Shown here one piece after another: positions 1 through 6,812 of a stretch of 7,077 nt of DNA (position 1 is the first letter of the stretch; every line of letters begins with the position of its first letter). The notes beneath the pieces were generated by a model that was not told where the DNA came from, did not search any database, and was given only the letters and a program-made list of their open reading frames with translations. The stretch covers positions 1 through 7,077 of the forward strand of contig CAIYSK010000144.1 of assembly GCA_903928835.1 (NCBI GenBank), in the 5' to 3' direction. This stretch comes from an uncultured cyanobacterium. Lineage in GTDB: Bacteria; Cyanobacteriota; Cyanobacteriia; PCC-6307; Cyanobiaceae. Made by a program: the position numbers and the translations under genes.

Positions 1-379
1 GACCACGATCTGGTGCTTGTGGACCTTTGGCTGGCTGGCCATTGCCTGGGGAACGGCGGCTTTCATCTTTTGCTGAACTTGACTCTTTACTATTGAATTC
101 ATTCCCTGACGCTTTAACATTGCTAGCTTCGTATCCACTAGTATAGCTATCCTTGGGCTGTTTGTATGTGTTTTTTGTGTTATATTGCTCATCGGCAAGG
201 GTGTCTTCACAGTAGATATCTTCGCTGTAAAGGTCCTCGGTTTCCTCGGTGGTGAGCAACTCTTGAAGGAGTCGTTCGACAATGGCCCCACGGCTCCTGA
301 GGCCCCATTCCCGCTTGAACTGATCAATTTTGTTGAGGAGGCCTTCGCTGAGTTCTAGGCTAAAACGTTTACGATCCAT
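1..379 (-). CDS. Ribbon-helix-helix (CopG/Arc-like) protein, 3' end missing at window edge
   Basis: The frame stays open from the ATG at 379 to the left edge: 126 codons, no stop. Residues 5-42 fit a ribbon-helix-helix fold: a beta strand (RFSLELSEGLL), helix A (NKIDQFKREWGL), a short turn (RSRG), then helix B (AIVERLLQELL). Such proteins usually dimerise and bind DNA through the strand. Residues 43-126 are acidic, then rich in Asn, Ser, Lys, Tyr and Thr, and look disordered. The DNA for this tail (61-180) is about 37% G+C by hand count, against 65% in 1-60. The start is supported by AGGA at 389-392, 9 nt upstream. It lies 2 nt after the DUF3370 stop, so coupled translation is likely. DNA binding is inferred from fold only; a target is unknown. 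It could instead be an adaptor protein that uses the RHH for dimerisation. Confidence 0.8.
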   Translation of the reverse strand, partial: MDRKRFSLELSEGLLNKIDQFKREWGLRSRGAIVERLLQELLTTEETEDLYSEDIYCEDTLADEQYNTKNTYKQPKDSYTSGYEASNVKASGNEFNSKESSSAKDESRRSPGNGQPAKGPQAPDRG

Positions 380-381
380 TC

Positions 382-2151
382 CTACCGGTCCTGCTGACCG
401 TAGGGAGCTTGTCTGTTGCCATCAATAGTGCGCTGATACTTTTGAACGAGGGCCTGGGATAAGTTGATTTGATTGTCTCCGGTTGGTCCCTGTTGGCTAG
501 TCACCGGTGGTGGTGGAGCAGGTAAGCCGGCGCCTTGGCTGTAGAGATTTCCCAGTTCATCAGTGCCAGGAGCGTAGGGATCTGGTGGTGGCATCAGCGA
601 ACTCAATGACTTGGAGCTCGATTTTTGGGCTGCAACTCTAGCGATTTCTTCCTGACGATCCCTATCCTTCACCTGGGCCAGTTGGCTGGCTGAAACCACA
701 CTCAGCAGATGTCCCGGGGTGGCATCAGCCGGATAGACCATTGTCACCTTGCCCGGATTGACCACTCCAGGCTTGAGATTAAGGCTTGTAAGGGAAAGGC
801 TCTCGCCTGATCGCATGCCCACGTGGACCTCCTCGATACCTGATTCAGTTGTGATTTGAATCGACCCACGAAATGCTGTGAATGGCTTCGTTCTTCCAAA
901 GGCCGTGGGGTGGCTCATCACCAATTCATAGGGACCGGCCCCGGTGAGATTGAGCGTGACCTCATAGCGAACACCGTAGGTGCCCACGTTGTCGAGGGAG
1001 GAGTCCACCATGCGGCTGGCTAGGGAATTGACCTGTATCTCTTTGGTGCCGAAGTTATTTCGGTTGGTGCTGGTAAAGGGGACATGTAGCGGGCCTTCGC
1101 TATTGAGGTCGTGGTTGATTGTCGCTTGATAGGTATCCCCGATGGCAACGCCACCCACTCGGGAAAAAACTTGACGGTTATTTATTTCTGCAATTCGTCT
1201 CAGGTAAACTCTTCCCGGAGCTAGTTTCGATTCGTCAAGGACAGCCACAATGTCGTAGTCATTTTGTGGGTCACGTGCTGCGACAACTGCCATCTGGAAT
1301 GGTCCATCGCTGCGGCCCCTCAGGAGAGCATTGGCAATTCCAAGCGATGGGAGTTCAGTGCGAAATATCACCACTCTGCTGCGACCGGGAATGGTGATTT
1401 CATCGGTTAGATTTGAATCCAATTTGCCGCGCAGAAGTTGGGTCGCGGTGGCATCTCCTGGGCCCGTATTCCATGCCCGCATGCCCAATGGCTTAACGCC
1501 CATGAGGTTATTGGCAAGATAGGGAGCCTGAAAGCTATTGCGCACAGCCCCAGCTTCAAAGCGAATGTGAACTGGTTGGTAGCTCGTGTTGATTAAGATG
1601 AGGCCAAGGGTTAATTCACTCCTGCGGCTTCCGGCCCAGCGTTCGTTTTTTGGGGGTATGTACTTGTGGTGGATATGGACACCAAATTCACCATTGAACG
1701 TATAGTCGGAATTGGTCAGGGGTGCCCCTGTTTCTGCGGCATAACTCACTCCTGAGGATGTGTTGATCAGGATTCCAGGTCCTTCCACTTCCTCCGGTTG
1801 ATTGGAATGGAGAACGGGGACCGTGTTGAAGCTTCCGTTGAGGGGCTTGGCCCTTTGGCCAGCCATCAGGGCTACGTAGGCCTGGCTTGAAGGAACCGGC
1901 AGCCCAATCCAGGCAACGGCAACCCAGCAGGTTGCCCCCGCTAGGGCCCCTAGGCCCTTCCCGATCGTCCAAGCGGAACTTGCCTTGATGCGCCATGGAT
2001 GGCGCTTGCATACCGCGATCCCATCGCTGGGCCGACTGGGATTGGGGCTAACGGGTCCCCAATCCTTGTTGGGCAAGCGCTTCTTGGCCATGACGGGTTG
2101 GAAGGCGCGAGACTCATTAGCCCGGCTCAGCTCGCTAGAACCTTTGGGCAT
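382..2151 (-). CDS. DUF3370 domain-containing protein, exported or membrane-anchored
   Basis: 589 residues from the ATG at 2151. The DUF3370 signature starts near residue 97 (GQRAKPLNGSFNTVPVLHSN, then GILINTS at 126-132) and continues through LTLGLILINTS (180-190), APYLANN (209-215) and NTGPGDATATQLLRG (228-242). The family is largely cyanobacterial and of unknown function. One hydrophobic segment at about 67-85, followed by SSQA near 88-91, resembles a signal peptide or N-terminal anchor, so the body is probably periplasmic or at the cell surface and is rich in predicted beta strands. The last 75 residues are Pro/Gln/Ser rich (PAPPPP at 545-549) and likely flexible. The first 50 residues are cationic and unusually long before a signal peptide. 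M21 (nt 2091) is an alternative start, and neither start has a good ribosome site. The downstream RHH gene follows after 2 nt. Confidence 0.85.
   Translation of the reverse strand: MPKGSSELSRANESRAFQPVMAKKRLPNKDWGPVSPNPSRPSDGIAVCKRHPWRIKASSAWTIGKGLGALAGATCWVAVAWIGLPVPSSQAYVALMAGQRAKPLNGSFNTVPVLHSNQPEEVEGPGILINTSSGVSYAAETGAPLTNSDYTFNGEFGVHIHHKYIPPKNERWAGSRRSELTLGLILINTSYQPVHIRFEAGAVRNSFQAPYLANNLMGVKPLGMRAWNTGPGDATATQLLRGKLDSNLTDEITIPGRSRVVIFRTELPSLGIANALLRGRSDGPFQMAVVAARDPQNDYDIVAVLDESKLAPGRVYLRRIAEINNRQVFSRVGGVAIGDTYQATINHDLNSEGPLHVPFTSTNRNNFGTKEIQVNSLASRMVDSSLDNVGTYGVRYEVTLNLTGAGPYELVMSHPTAFGRTKPFTAFRGSIQITTESGIEEVHVGMRSGESLSLTSLNLKPGVVNPGKVTMVYPADATPGHLLSVVSASQLAQVKDRDRQEEIARVAAQKSSSKSLSSLMPPPDPYAPGTDELGNLYSQGAGLPAPPPPVTSQQGPTGDNQINLSQALVQKYQRTIDGNRQAPYGQQDR
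389..392 (-). promoter_or_regulatory. Shine-Dalgarno site of the ribbon-helix-helix gene
   Basis: AGGA on the minus strand, with 9 nt between it and the ATG at 379. It lies inside the last codons of the DUF3370 gene, so the downstream gene is read from the end of the upstream one. A second AGGA touches the ATG directly and is too close to serve. Most other genes here show no such motif. Confidence 0.5.
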
Positions 2152-2165
2152 TGCATAAGTTTCCC

Positions 2166-2345
2166 ATGCTTCCTCCCTTCGTTTGCGGCGGCTTTGACGA
2201 CAACGGCGCCAGCGCCATGCGTCGTCATCAGGAACGCAAGATGCGGATGCTCACCTTTTGGCGCGATGGGGTGGAGCGGCAACTCGCTGCCATCAATGCC
2301 TCGATCAGCACCCTCCAGCAGCAAATTGAGCGGGATGCCAACTAG
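2166..2345 (+). CDS. Small hypothetical protein with coiled-coil-like C-terminal half
   Basis: 59 residues from the ATG at 2166; an in-frame TTG at 2151 would add five. I do not recognise a named family. The N-terminus has a Gly/Asp-rich FVCGGFDDNG stretch. From residue 18 it becomes a charged amphipathic helix (MRRHQERKMRMLTFWRDG, then VERQLAAINASISTLQQQI) suited to a coiled coil or partner binding. Codon choice leans to G/C in the third position as in the clear genes, which supports translation. No Shine-Dalgarno motif precedes either start. It is divergent from DUF3370, with the two starts within 15 nt, and its 3' end overlaps the sigma-factor stop by 41 bp. The opposite frame here holds a weaker open stretch (2127-2372, minus) that shows no domain. 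Moderately sure it is real. Confidence 0.6.
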   Translation: MLPPFVCGGFDDNGASAMRRHQERKMRMLTFWRDGVERQLAAINASISTLQQQIERDAN

Positions 2346-3048
2346 GGATGAGGCCCCCGCGCTGCTGTTCAAGGGCTGATTTCACCCGGGCCAGACCCCG
2401 CTTCAGCCTGCGTTGCACCGTCATTGGGCTCACCTGGAGTTGGCTTGCCGCACGCCGATAGCTCCATCCCTCCATGACAACCTTGCCCACGATCCATTGC
2501 GATTGGGCATCCAAGCTTTGGAGGGCCGCCACTGCGGCTGCGCTTTCTTCAGCATGGATCCCGGAGCTGGCTTCGGAGGACGCGGCGATGTCGAGTCCAT
2601 CCAACGGCAGTTGGTCCAGGGAGATTGGCGGGCGCCACGCCTTGAGCTCCTCGAGCACCCGGCGTTGGTTATCGGTGAGTTCCAGTTGAGAAGTCTCCCG
2701 ATCCCGCTCACGTTTGGCTTTCTGTTGCAGTTCTGCAACCCGCCGCGGCAGGCGAATCAGCGGAGCTGCGTCTCGCAGGTAGTGGAGGATTGCACCCCTC
2801 ACGTGGGGTTTGGCAAACGCTTCGAATGGGGCACTGTTCCGCGAGCAGTAGAGCTCCGCTGCACGCATCAGCCCCAGCAGCCCCACCTGCAGCAGATCAT
2901 CGAAGGGCTCAGGAGTGCAGGACGCATAGAAGGCGGCAATGGGTCGAACGATCGTTTGATACTCCTCAACGCGGCCATTGCGGCTGGCAACATTTGACTT
3001 GGCTGGGTTTTTGGCTTGGTTTCTGGTTTGGGTTTTTAGGGTGGACAT
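2305..3048 (-). CDS. Sigma-70 family RNA polymerase sigma factor, group 3 (SigF-like)
   Basis: 247 residues from the ATG at 3048. Region 2 spans about 27-105: FDDLLQVGLLGLMRAAELY (core-binding helix) and the HVRGAILHYLRD...IRLPRR stretch for -10 recognition. A poorly conserved linker follows (106-170). Region 4 at about 175-228 carries the helix-turn-helix (WSYRRAASQLQVSPMTVQRRL) for -35 contact. The length and lack of a region 1.1 fit alternative group 3 sigma factors; in cyanobacteria related SigF proteins control motility and surface genes, but the targets here are unknown. The first 25 residues are basic and low-complexity. An in-frame TTG at 3063 adds five residues and lies 15 nt after a GGAGG at 3079-3083, so it remains possible. 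The last 17 residues overlap the small plus-strand gene. It sits 57 nt after the Ap4A phosphorylase stop, so co-transcription is plausible. No anti-sigma gene is visible. Confidence 0.88.
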   Translation of the reverse strand: MSTLKTQTRNQAKNPAKSNVASRNGRVEEYQTIVRPIAAFYASCTPEPFDDLLQVGLLGLMRAAELYCSRNSAPFEAFAKPHVRGAILHYLRDAAPLIRLPRRVAELQQKAKRERDRETSQLELTDNQRRVLEELKAWRPPISLDQLPLDGLDIAASSEASSGIHAEESAAAVAALQSLDAQSQWIVGKVVMEGWSYRRAASQLQVSPMTVQRRLKRGLARVKSALEQQRGGLIPSWHPAQFAAGGC

Positions 3049-3105
3049 TCCGGTGGACAACAAACGGTGGATTGGTTTCCTCCATCTACGAAGGCCCTAG
3101 TTCCC

Positions 3106-3966
3106 CTATCCCCACAACCGTGAAATTACTGAATTTGCCTTAGGCGGGGTGGCAACTTGCCTCAACAATTCCATTGGCCCGTGCCGCCCAAGCCAGTCCA
3201 GGTCTGAATGGTCGGTGGCCAATAGATAGCCAGAAAACCCTAGGGCATTGAGGCTGAAGCCAGCGCAGTCTTCCTTTTCGCGGCGAATGGTGATGAACCA
3301 TTGATCGTTAAACAGCAGGTTGTAGGGATGTAAGGGTTTCTGGTCTAGATCCGCGCGTCCGAGGCCCAGTTGTTCAAGCTGCTGGCTGTAGAGCCTGGGC
3401 AAATCCAGATGGTTGATGGGATCTGTCCGCTTGCCGATGGCATGAAGCCAGGGCAAGCCTTCCTGCTCCCCATTGAGTTGACTGTTGAACCAGGGCTCCA
3501 GGGGGCAGGTTGGTTCTCCGGCTTGGCGGGGGAGCAGCTGCACATGGCGATGGCGCTGGCTTGCCCCTGAGGCGGCCGTGCTGTTGAAGAACCACAGGCC
3601 ATTGGTGTCGCTAGCGACGCAGGCCACCGCCTGCCAATCCATCTCAGATAACCAACCCTCTTGGGGCTGCCAGCCATGGCTGATCACCAAGACATGGGCC
3701 GGTTGGACGGGATATTTGTTGAGTAGCAACACATGGCTTGAACCCAAGGGCCCCACCTCCAAGTCCTGTTCCCAAGGCAGGAATGGATTGGGTTTTGGCC
3801 CATCGGCCCGCAGGTGCTTTGGGGTCTGGCTCAACAGCCGCCTCAATACAAACGGGCTGAGGTGGGGGGCATCCATCAACTCGGTGCTGAGGGGCACCAA
3901 GGCCCTGGTCTCCCTGGCCTGGTCCGACCGGTCAAGGGCCTGTCGCCATAGGAACTCAGCTCGCAC
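3106..3966 (-). CDS. Ap4A phosphorylase / ATP adenylyltransferase (DUF4922-type)
   Basis: Enzymes of this family split diadenosine tetraphosphate with phosphate into ATP and ADP, in the cytosol. From the GTG at 3966 the product is 286 residues. LLNKYPVQPAHVLVIS (81-96) is the conserved core strand region. SGASQRHRHVQLLP (133-146) contains the HxHxQ motif, with H141 the expected AMP-accepting nucleophile. The C-terminal domain PYNLLFNDQWFITIRREKE...SLNALGFSG (214-246) matches the adenylyltransferase C-terminal family. An ATG at 4056 gives 316 residues, but the extra 30 would lie over the SpoIID coding end (101 nt overlap) and look unlike the family. The GTG start overlaps the SpoIID stop by only 11 nt and starts just before the family-like FLWRQALDRSDQA. 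No Shine-Dalgarno motif is seen, so coupling to SpoIID translation is likely. Confidence 0.88.
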   Translation of the reverse strand: MRAEFLWRQALDRSDQARETRALVPLSTELMDAPHLSPFVLRRLLSQTPKHLRADGPKPNPFLPWEQDLEVGPLGSSHVLLLNKYPVQPAHVLVISHGWQPQEGWLSEMDWQAVACVASDTNGLWFFNSTAASGASQRHRHVQLLPRQAGEPTCPLEPWFNSQLNGEQEGLPWLHAIGKRTDPINHLDLPRLYSQQLEQLGLGRADLDQKPLHPYNLLFNDQWFITIRREKEDCAGFSLNALGFSGYLLATDHSDLDWLGRHGPMELLRQVATPPKANSVISRLWG

Positions 3967-4909
3967 CGGAGCGCAGGCGGGCCAGGGAGGCTCCCTGGTA
4001 ATAGTGGCCCAGGATTTCGTTGTAGGGACGACCCTGTTCAGCCAGCTCTTGGGCACCGTGCTGGCTCATACTCGCTCCGAGTTGACCATGGGCCTCCAGG
4101 CTGATCTCCCGGGTTGCAGCGTAGAGACTTTCCACAATTGCCCCTTGGTAGCTCAGGATCAGGCCAGCGGTACTGCCCACGGCTTGCCGGGTTCTTGCCG
4201 TGCTTGTTTGTAGACCCCGATAGGCCTGCCAACGGGTGTTGTCGCCCAGGTGCCAATGGCGATTGGCCGGCCTTGCCATGTGCGCCAGGGCATAGGAACG
4301 GGCCGCCACGGCCTGGGCCCGAAGGGCCTCCATGGACCAACTGCTCGGCATTTCCGATCCCACCACGGAGGCCACATAGGTTTCCAGGGGGAGGTGGTTT
4401 ACCAGCGTGAGTTGCCCAGCTTCTGCAACCACGAAGAGCCTGCCGGCGTAGGCCACGCCGTTGACCTGTACCGAACCCCCTCGGCTCAGCAACCAAGCCT
4501 CTGCAGCACTTCCCCCGCCGCTGGATCTTGCCAGGGCCGCCAGGTTGACGGGCTGTCCCCCAGCACCGCTTTCCAGCAGATCTCCCTGGGGACTCACAAG
4601 ACGCCAGGGCCCCGTCGCTGAGACCGTGGGGGATTGACCCGCCCCGAGCAGGGCAACCCGCACTTCGAGCTCCACCGGGCGTCCTTGGGCTGGTTCTGAA
4701 AGGGCCGCTGCGCTGCGCTGGGCCTGGAATGCTTTGAGTTGTTCCGCTGCGGCCAGGGTGTCTGAGGGAGGCGCGGGTGCCTCAATCAGGGCGTCAAGAA
4801 CATCTCCTTCTACGGGTCGATTGGATTTTGTGGTGAGACCCTGGGCGGCGTATCCCAGGGCTAGGGCGCCCAAGGCCAATGGCAGGGCCATCCAGGATCG
4901 CCCCTTCAT
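3956..4909 (-). CDS. SpoIID/LytB domain protein, compact form
   Basis: 317 residues from the ATG at 4909. Residues 5-23 form a hydrophobic segment after MKGR, so the protein is a membrane-anchored or exported periplasmic protein. The SpoIID core is clear at 173-208: LPLETYVASVVGSEMPSSW, then ALRAQAVAARSYAL. E186 in SEMP corresponds to the catalytic glutamate of Bacillus SpoIID, a lytic transglycosylase acting on denuded glycan strands. The C-terminus keeps a version of the end motif (GASMSQHGAQELAEQGRPYNEILGHYY, 278-304). Between them the family usually has an St.GG.T motif and roughly 80-100 further residues; here VESLYAATREI runs almost straight into the end motif, and the usual GHGxG reads GQLGA. 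Activity is therefore uncertain. The ATG overlaps the PhzF stop as ATGA, which fixes this start; upstream codons in this frame lie over phzF. Confidence 0.87.
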   Translation of the reverse strand: MKGRSWMALPLALGALALGYAAQGLTTKSNRPVEGDVLDALIEAPAPPSDTLAAAEQLKAFQAQRSAAALSEPAQGRPVELEVRVALLGAGQSPTVSATGPWRLVSPQGDLLESGAGGQPVNLAALARSSGGGSAAEAWLLSRGGSVQVNGVAYAGRLFVVAEAGQLTLVNHLPLETYVASVVGSEMPSSWSMEALRAQAVAARSYALAHMARPANRHWHLGDNTRWQAYRGLQTSTARTRQAVGSTAGLILSYQGAIVESLYAATREISLEAHGQLGASMSQHGAQELAEQGRPYNEILGHYYQGASLARLRSGAS

Positions 4910-5850
4910 GGCAGCACCCACCCCAAAGGGCTGGGATGGGTCTCGTTTGCTGTTGCATGCCCGAGGGAACCCGACCCAACACCGGACAGACCAGCGTCGA
5001 GATTGATCGTGCCCTCGAGCAATCGATAGGCGGACCCCGTGATTTGAATTCTGTCTGCCTCGACGCGTTCGCACACCATCCCACCGGGCCGAGGTGAGCA
5101 TTGCCACCCCACCACATTCGATCGGCCGCAGCTCTGCATCCAATAGGGAGCCACTAGGGCATGGGCCGACCCCGTGACCGGATCTTCGGGGATCCCCAAC
5201 CCTGGGGCAAAGAACCGCAATTGGTAGTCGGCCAGGCGATCCAGGACCATTGGGCTTTGCTCCGCATCGGCGCCGACTGCTTGCATCACCACCATGCCCT
5301 GACCTTCGTTGGCTTCCAGCTGGCTTGCCAGGGACCCCATGGTGTCCAGGCGGCAAGAGGGTTCAACCAACACCACCGCATAACCAAGCTTCGAACGCCA
5401 AAACGTCTGTGGGGGGCTGCCCAAGGCATCCAGTAACAGGCGCTCCAGATAAACCGGACATTCGCTCGCTTCCAATCCTTGGGTTGGGAGCTCAATTTGG
5501 GCTGTACTGAGTTGTCCAGCGGCGACTGCGGGCAGCTGAACCGGTAAGGGTCCACTCCGGGTGAACAGCTGAATCGGTTCAAGCGGTTGGAGCAGTCCCC
5601 AATGGCCCAGGGCCACGCAGGCGGCCAGGGTCCCGTGGCCGCATAGCGGCACCTCCCGGCTGGGGGTGAACCAACGCAGCATCCAGCGGTTGTCATTGCG
5701 CCAAAGAAACGCCGTTTCCGATTGGTTGAGGCTGGTGGCCAGGCCCTGCAAAACGGGATCCGCTAGGGGGGCTTCAAGGAGCACAACCGCAGCCCCATTG
5801 CCCCGGCAGGGACCGTCTGCAAAGGCCTCAATAAGAACGACCTGCAGCAT
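4906..5850 (-). CDS. PhzF family isomerase/epimerase-like protein
   Basis: 314 residues. PhzF proteins share the diaminopimelate-epimerase fold: two similar lobes with the active site between them. Visible here are IEAFADGPCRGNGAAVVL (7-24), SETAF with the catalytic-type glutamate E45 (the same number as in Pseudomonas PhzF), the loop RWFTPSREVPLCGHGTLAA (59-77) and the second-lobe motif LRFFAPGLGIPEDPVTGSAH (211-230). The two GxG loops that hold the substrate carboxylates are intact. No phenazine genes are nearby, and most cyanobacterial members have no known substrate, so the phenazine role should not be carried over. The last 30 residues (after TINLD) are Gly/Ser-rich and go past the usual family end. 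The gene starts within the gpsA stop (TGATG, 1-nt overlap) and ends as ATGA with SpoIID, placing it inside a coupled operon. Confidence 0.9.
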   Translation of the reverse strand: MLQVVLIEAFADGPCRGNGAAVVLLEAPLADPVLQGLATSLNQSETAFLWRNDNRWMLRWFTPSREVPLCGHGTLAACVALGHWGLLQPLEPIQLFTRSGPLPVQLPAVAAGQLSTAQIELPTQGLEASECPVYLERLLLDALGSPPQTFWRSKLGYAVVLVEPSCRLDTMGSLASQLEANEGQGMVVMQAVGADAEQSPMVLDRLADYQLRFFAPGLGIPEDPVTGSAHALVAPYWMQSCGRSNVVGWQCSPRPGGMVCERVEADRIQITGSAYRLLEGTINLDAGLSGVGSGSLGHATANETHPSPLGWVLP

Positions 5851-6770
5851 CAGCGTGGCAATTCTGGTTTGAGATCTCGCTCCATCAAAACTCTGACAGC
5901 CTGGCCCGGCTGGGTTAGGCCATCGAGAACGGAGACAACCTGCTCGCAGATGGGCAGGTGCCAGGATTTTTCCTGGGCAAGGCGCAGGGCTGCCCGGGCC
6001 GTTCTGGGCCCCTCCACGGTGGCGGCCAGGGCCGCTGTCGCCTCGGCTTCCGTGCGCCCTTCCGCTAACAGCAGACCACAGCGGTAATTGCGGCTCAGGG
6101 GGCTATAGGACGTGGCCAGCAGATCCCCGAGTCCGGCTAGGCCATAGAGGGTTTCGCTCTGGCCGCCAAATCCCCGAAGGACCACCCCGATTTCGGCCAG
6201 GCCCCTGCAGAGCAGGGAGGCTTTGGCATTGGCGCCGAGCTGGAGGCCATCCGCAATTCCCGCCGCTACGGCCATCACATTTTTCAGGGCGCCAGAGATC
6301 TCGGTGCCGATGGGGTCTTGGTTGGTGTACAGCCGCAGACTCTCGCCACTCAGCTGGTTTTGCAAGGAGCTAGCCAGCTCGCCATCCAGGCACGCCAGCA
6401 CGCTGGCAGCGGGCAAACCCCGTTGGAGTTCCGTGGCGAGATTCGGTCCACTGAGGGCCAGGAGAGGTATGGGCCCTAGCCGCCGCTGCCACAGCTGGCT
6501 AGGCGTGGCCAGCTGGTCGAGATCAATGCCCTTGCTGCAGCTGATTAACGGGAGACCCGAGGGCCAATCCGAGCCAAGGGCCCTGGCTAGGGATTCAATC
6601 GCCGCTAGGGAAACGGCTACCACCACCACATCAGCACCCCCCAATGCCGAGCGGGGATCGGTACCGTCCCGCCGCGACCAGCTCTGGATTTGGTGGCCTT
6701 GTTTGTTCCACAGATCCGCCAGGGTTTGGCCCCAAGCTCCCCGGCCCAACACGGCAATTCGTAGGCTCAT
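5850..6770 (-). CDS. gpsA: NAD(P)H-dependent glycerol-3-phosphate dehydrogenase
   Basis: 306 residues. The enzyme reduces dihydroxyacetone phosphate to sn-glycerol 3-phosphate, the backbone for membrane glycerolipids, in the cytosol. The Rossmann motif GRGAWG (9-14) opens the protein. SCSKGID (77-83, K80), the SGPNLATELQRGLP motif (107-120) and TEISGALKNVMAVAAGIADG (156-175, K163, equivalent to the catalytic lysine) follow. NAKASL (181-186), GLAGLGDLLATSYSPLSRN (210-228) and VEG (252-254) complete the C-terminal domain. The length is slightly below the typical 330, the difference falling in the N-terminal half. The ATG at 6770 gives a family-like N-terminus (MSLRIAVLGRG). No Shine-Dalgarno motif is seen. 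This is the first gene of the minus-strand cluster, so its promoter should be in 6771-6841 or inside the divergent SDR gene. Confidence 0.95.
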   Translation of the reverse strand: MSLRIAVLGRGAWGQTLADLWNKQGHQIQSWSRRDGTDPRSALGGADVVVVAVSLAAIESLARALGSDWPSGLPLISCSKGIDLDQLATPSQLWQRRLGPIPLLALSGPNLATELQRGLPAASVLACLDGELASSLQNQLSGESLRLYTNQDPIGTEISGALKNVMAVAAGIADGLQLGANAKASLLCRGLAEIGVVLRGFGGQSETLYGLAGLGDLLATSYSPLSRNYRCGLLLAEGRTEAEATAALAATVEGPRTARAALRLAQEKSWHLPICEQVVSVLDGLTQPGQAVRVLMERDLKPELPR

Positions 6771-6812
6771 TGCGGCAGAAGGAGCAGTAACCAGCTGGCC
6801 ACGCCATCATGC

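Noticed and set aside
2947..2956. 10-bp palindrome AACGATCGTT, considered as an operator or HIP1-like site.
   Set aside because: It is inside the sigma coding sequence, differs from the cyanobacterial HIP1 octamer GCGATCGC, and one such palindrome is expected by chance. I saw no HIP1 copy in the window.
2413..2997. Long open frame on the plus strand (194 codons) opposite the sigma gene.
   Set aside because: His/Cys/Gln-rich composition typical of the antisense shadow of a GC-rich gene; no domain, and the sigma factor on the other strand is unmistakable.
3001..3040. G/T-rich low-complexity run with several TTT tracts, considered as a terminator.
   Set aside because: It has no stem and lies inside the sigma coding region, where it encodes the basic Lys/Gln/Asn-rich N-terminus.
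3485..4213. Plus-strand open frame of 242 codons across the Ap4A phosphorylase and SpoIID genes.
   Set aside because: It crosses two well-supported minus-strand genes and shows no recognisable motif.
4910..5356. A 149-residue N-terminal extension of the SpoIID frame on the minus strand.
   Set aside because: It lies wholly over phzF, is Arg/Gly/Pro-rich without domain features, and would place the hydrophobic export segment in mid-protein. The ATG at 4909 gives a proper N-terminal hydrophobic segment and an ATGA junction.
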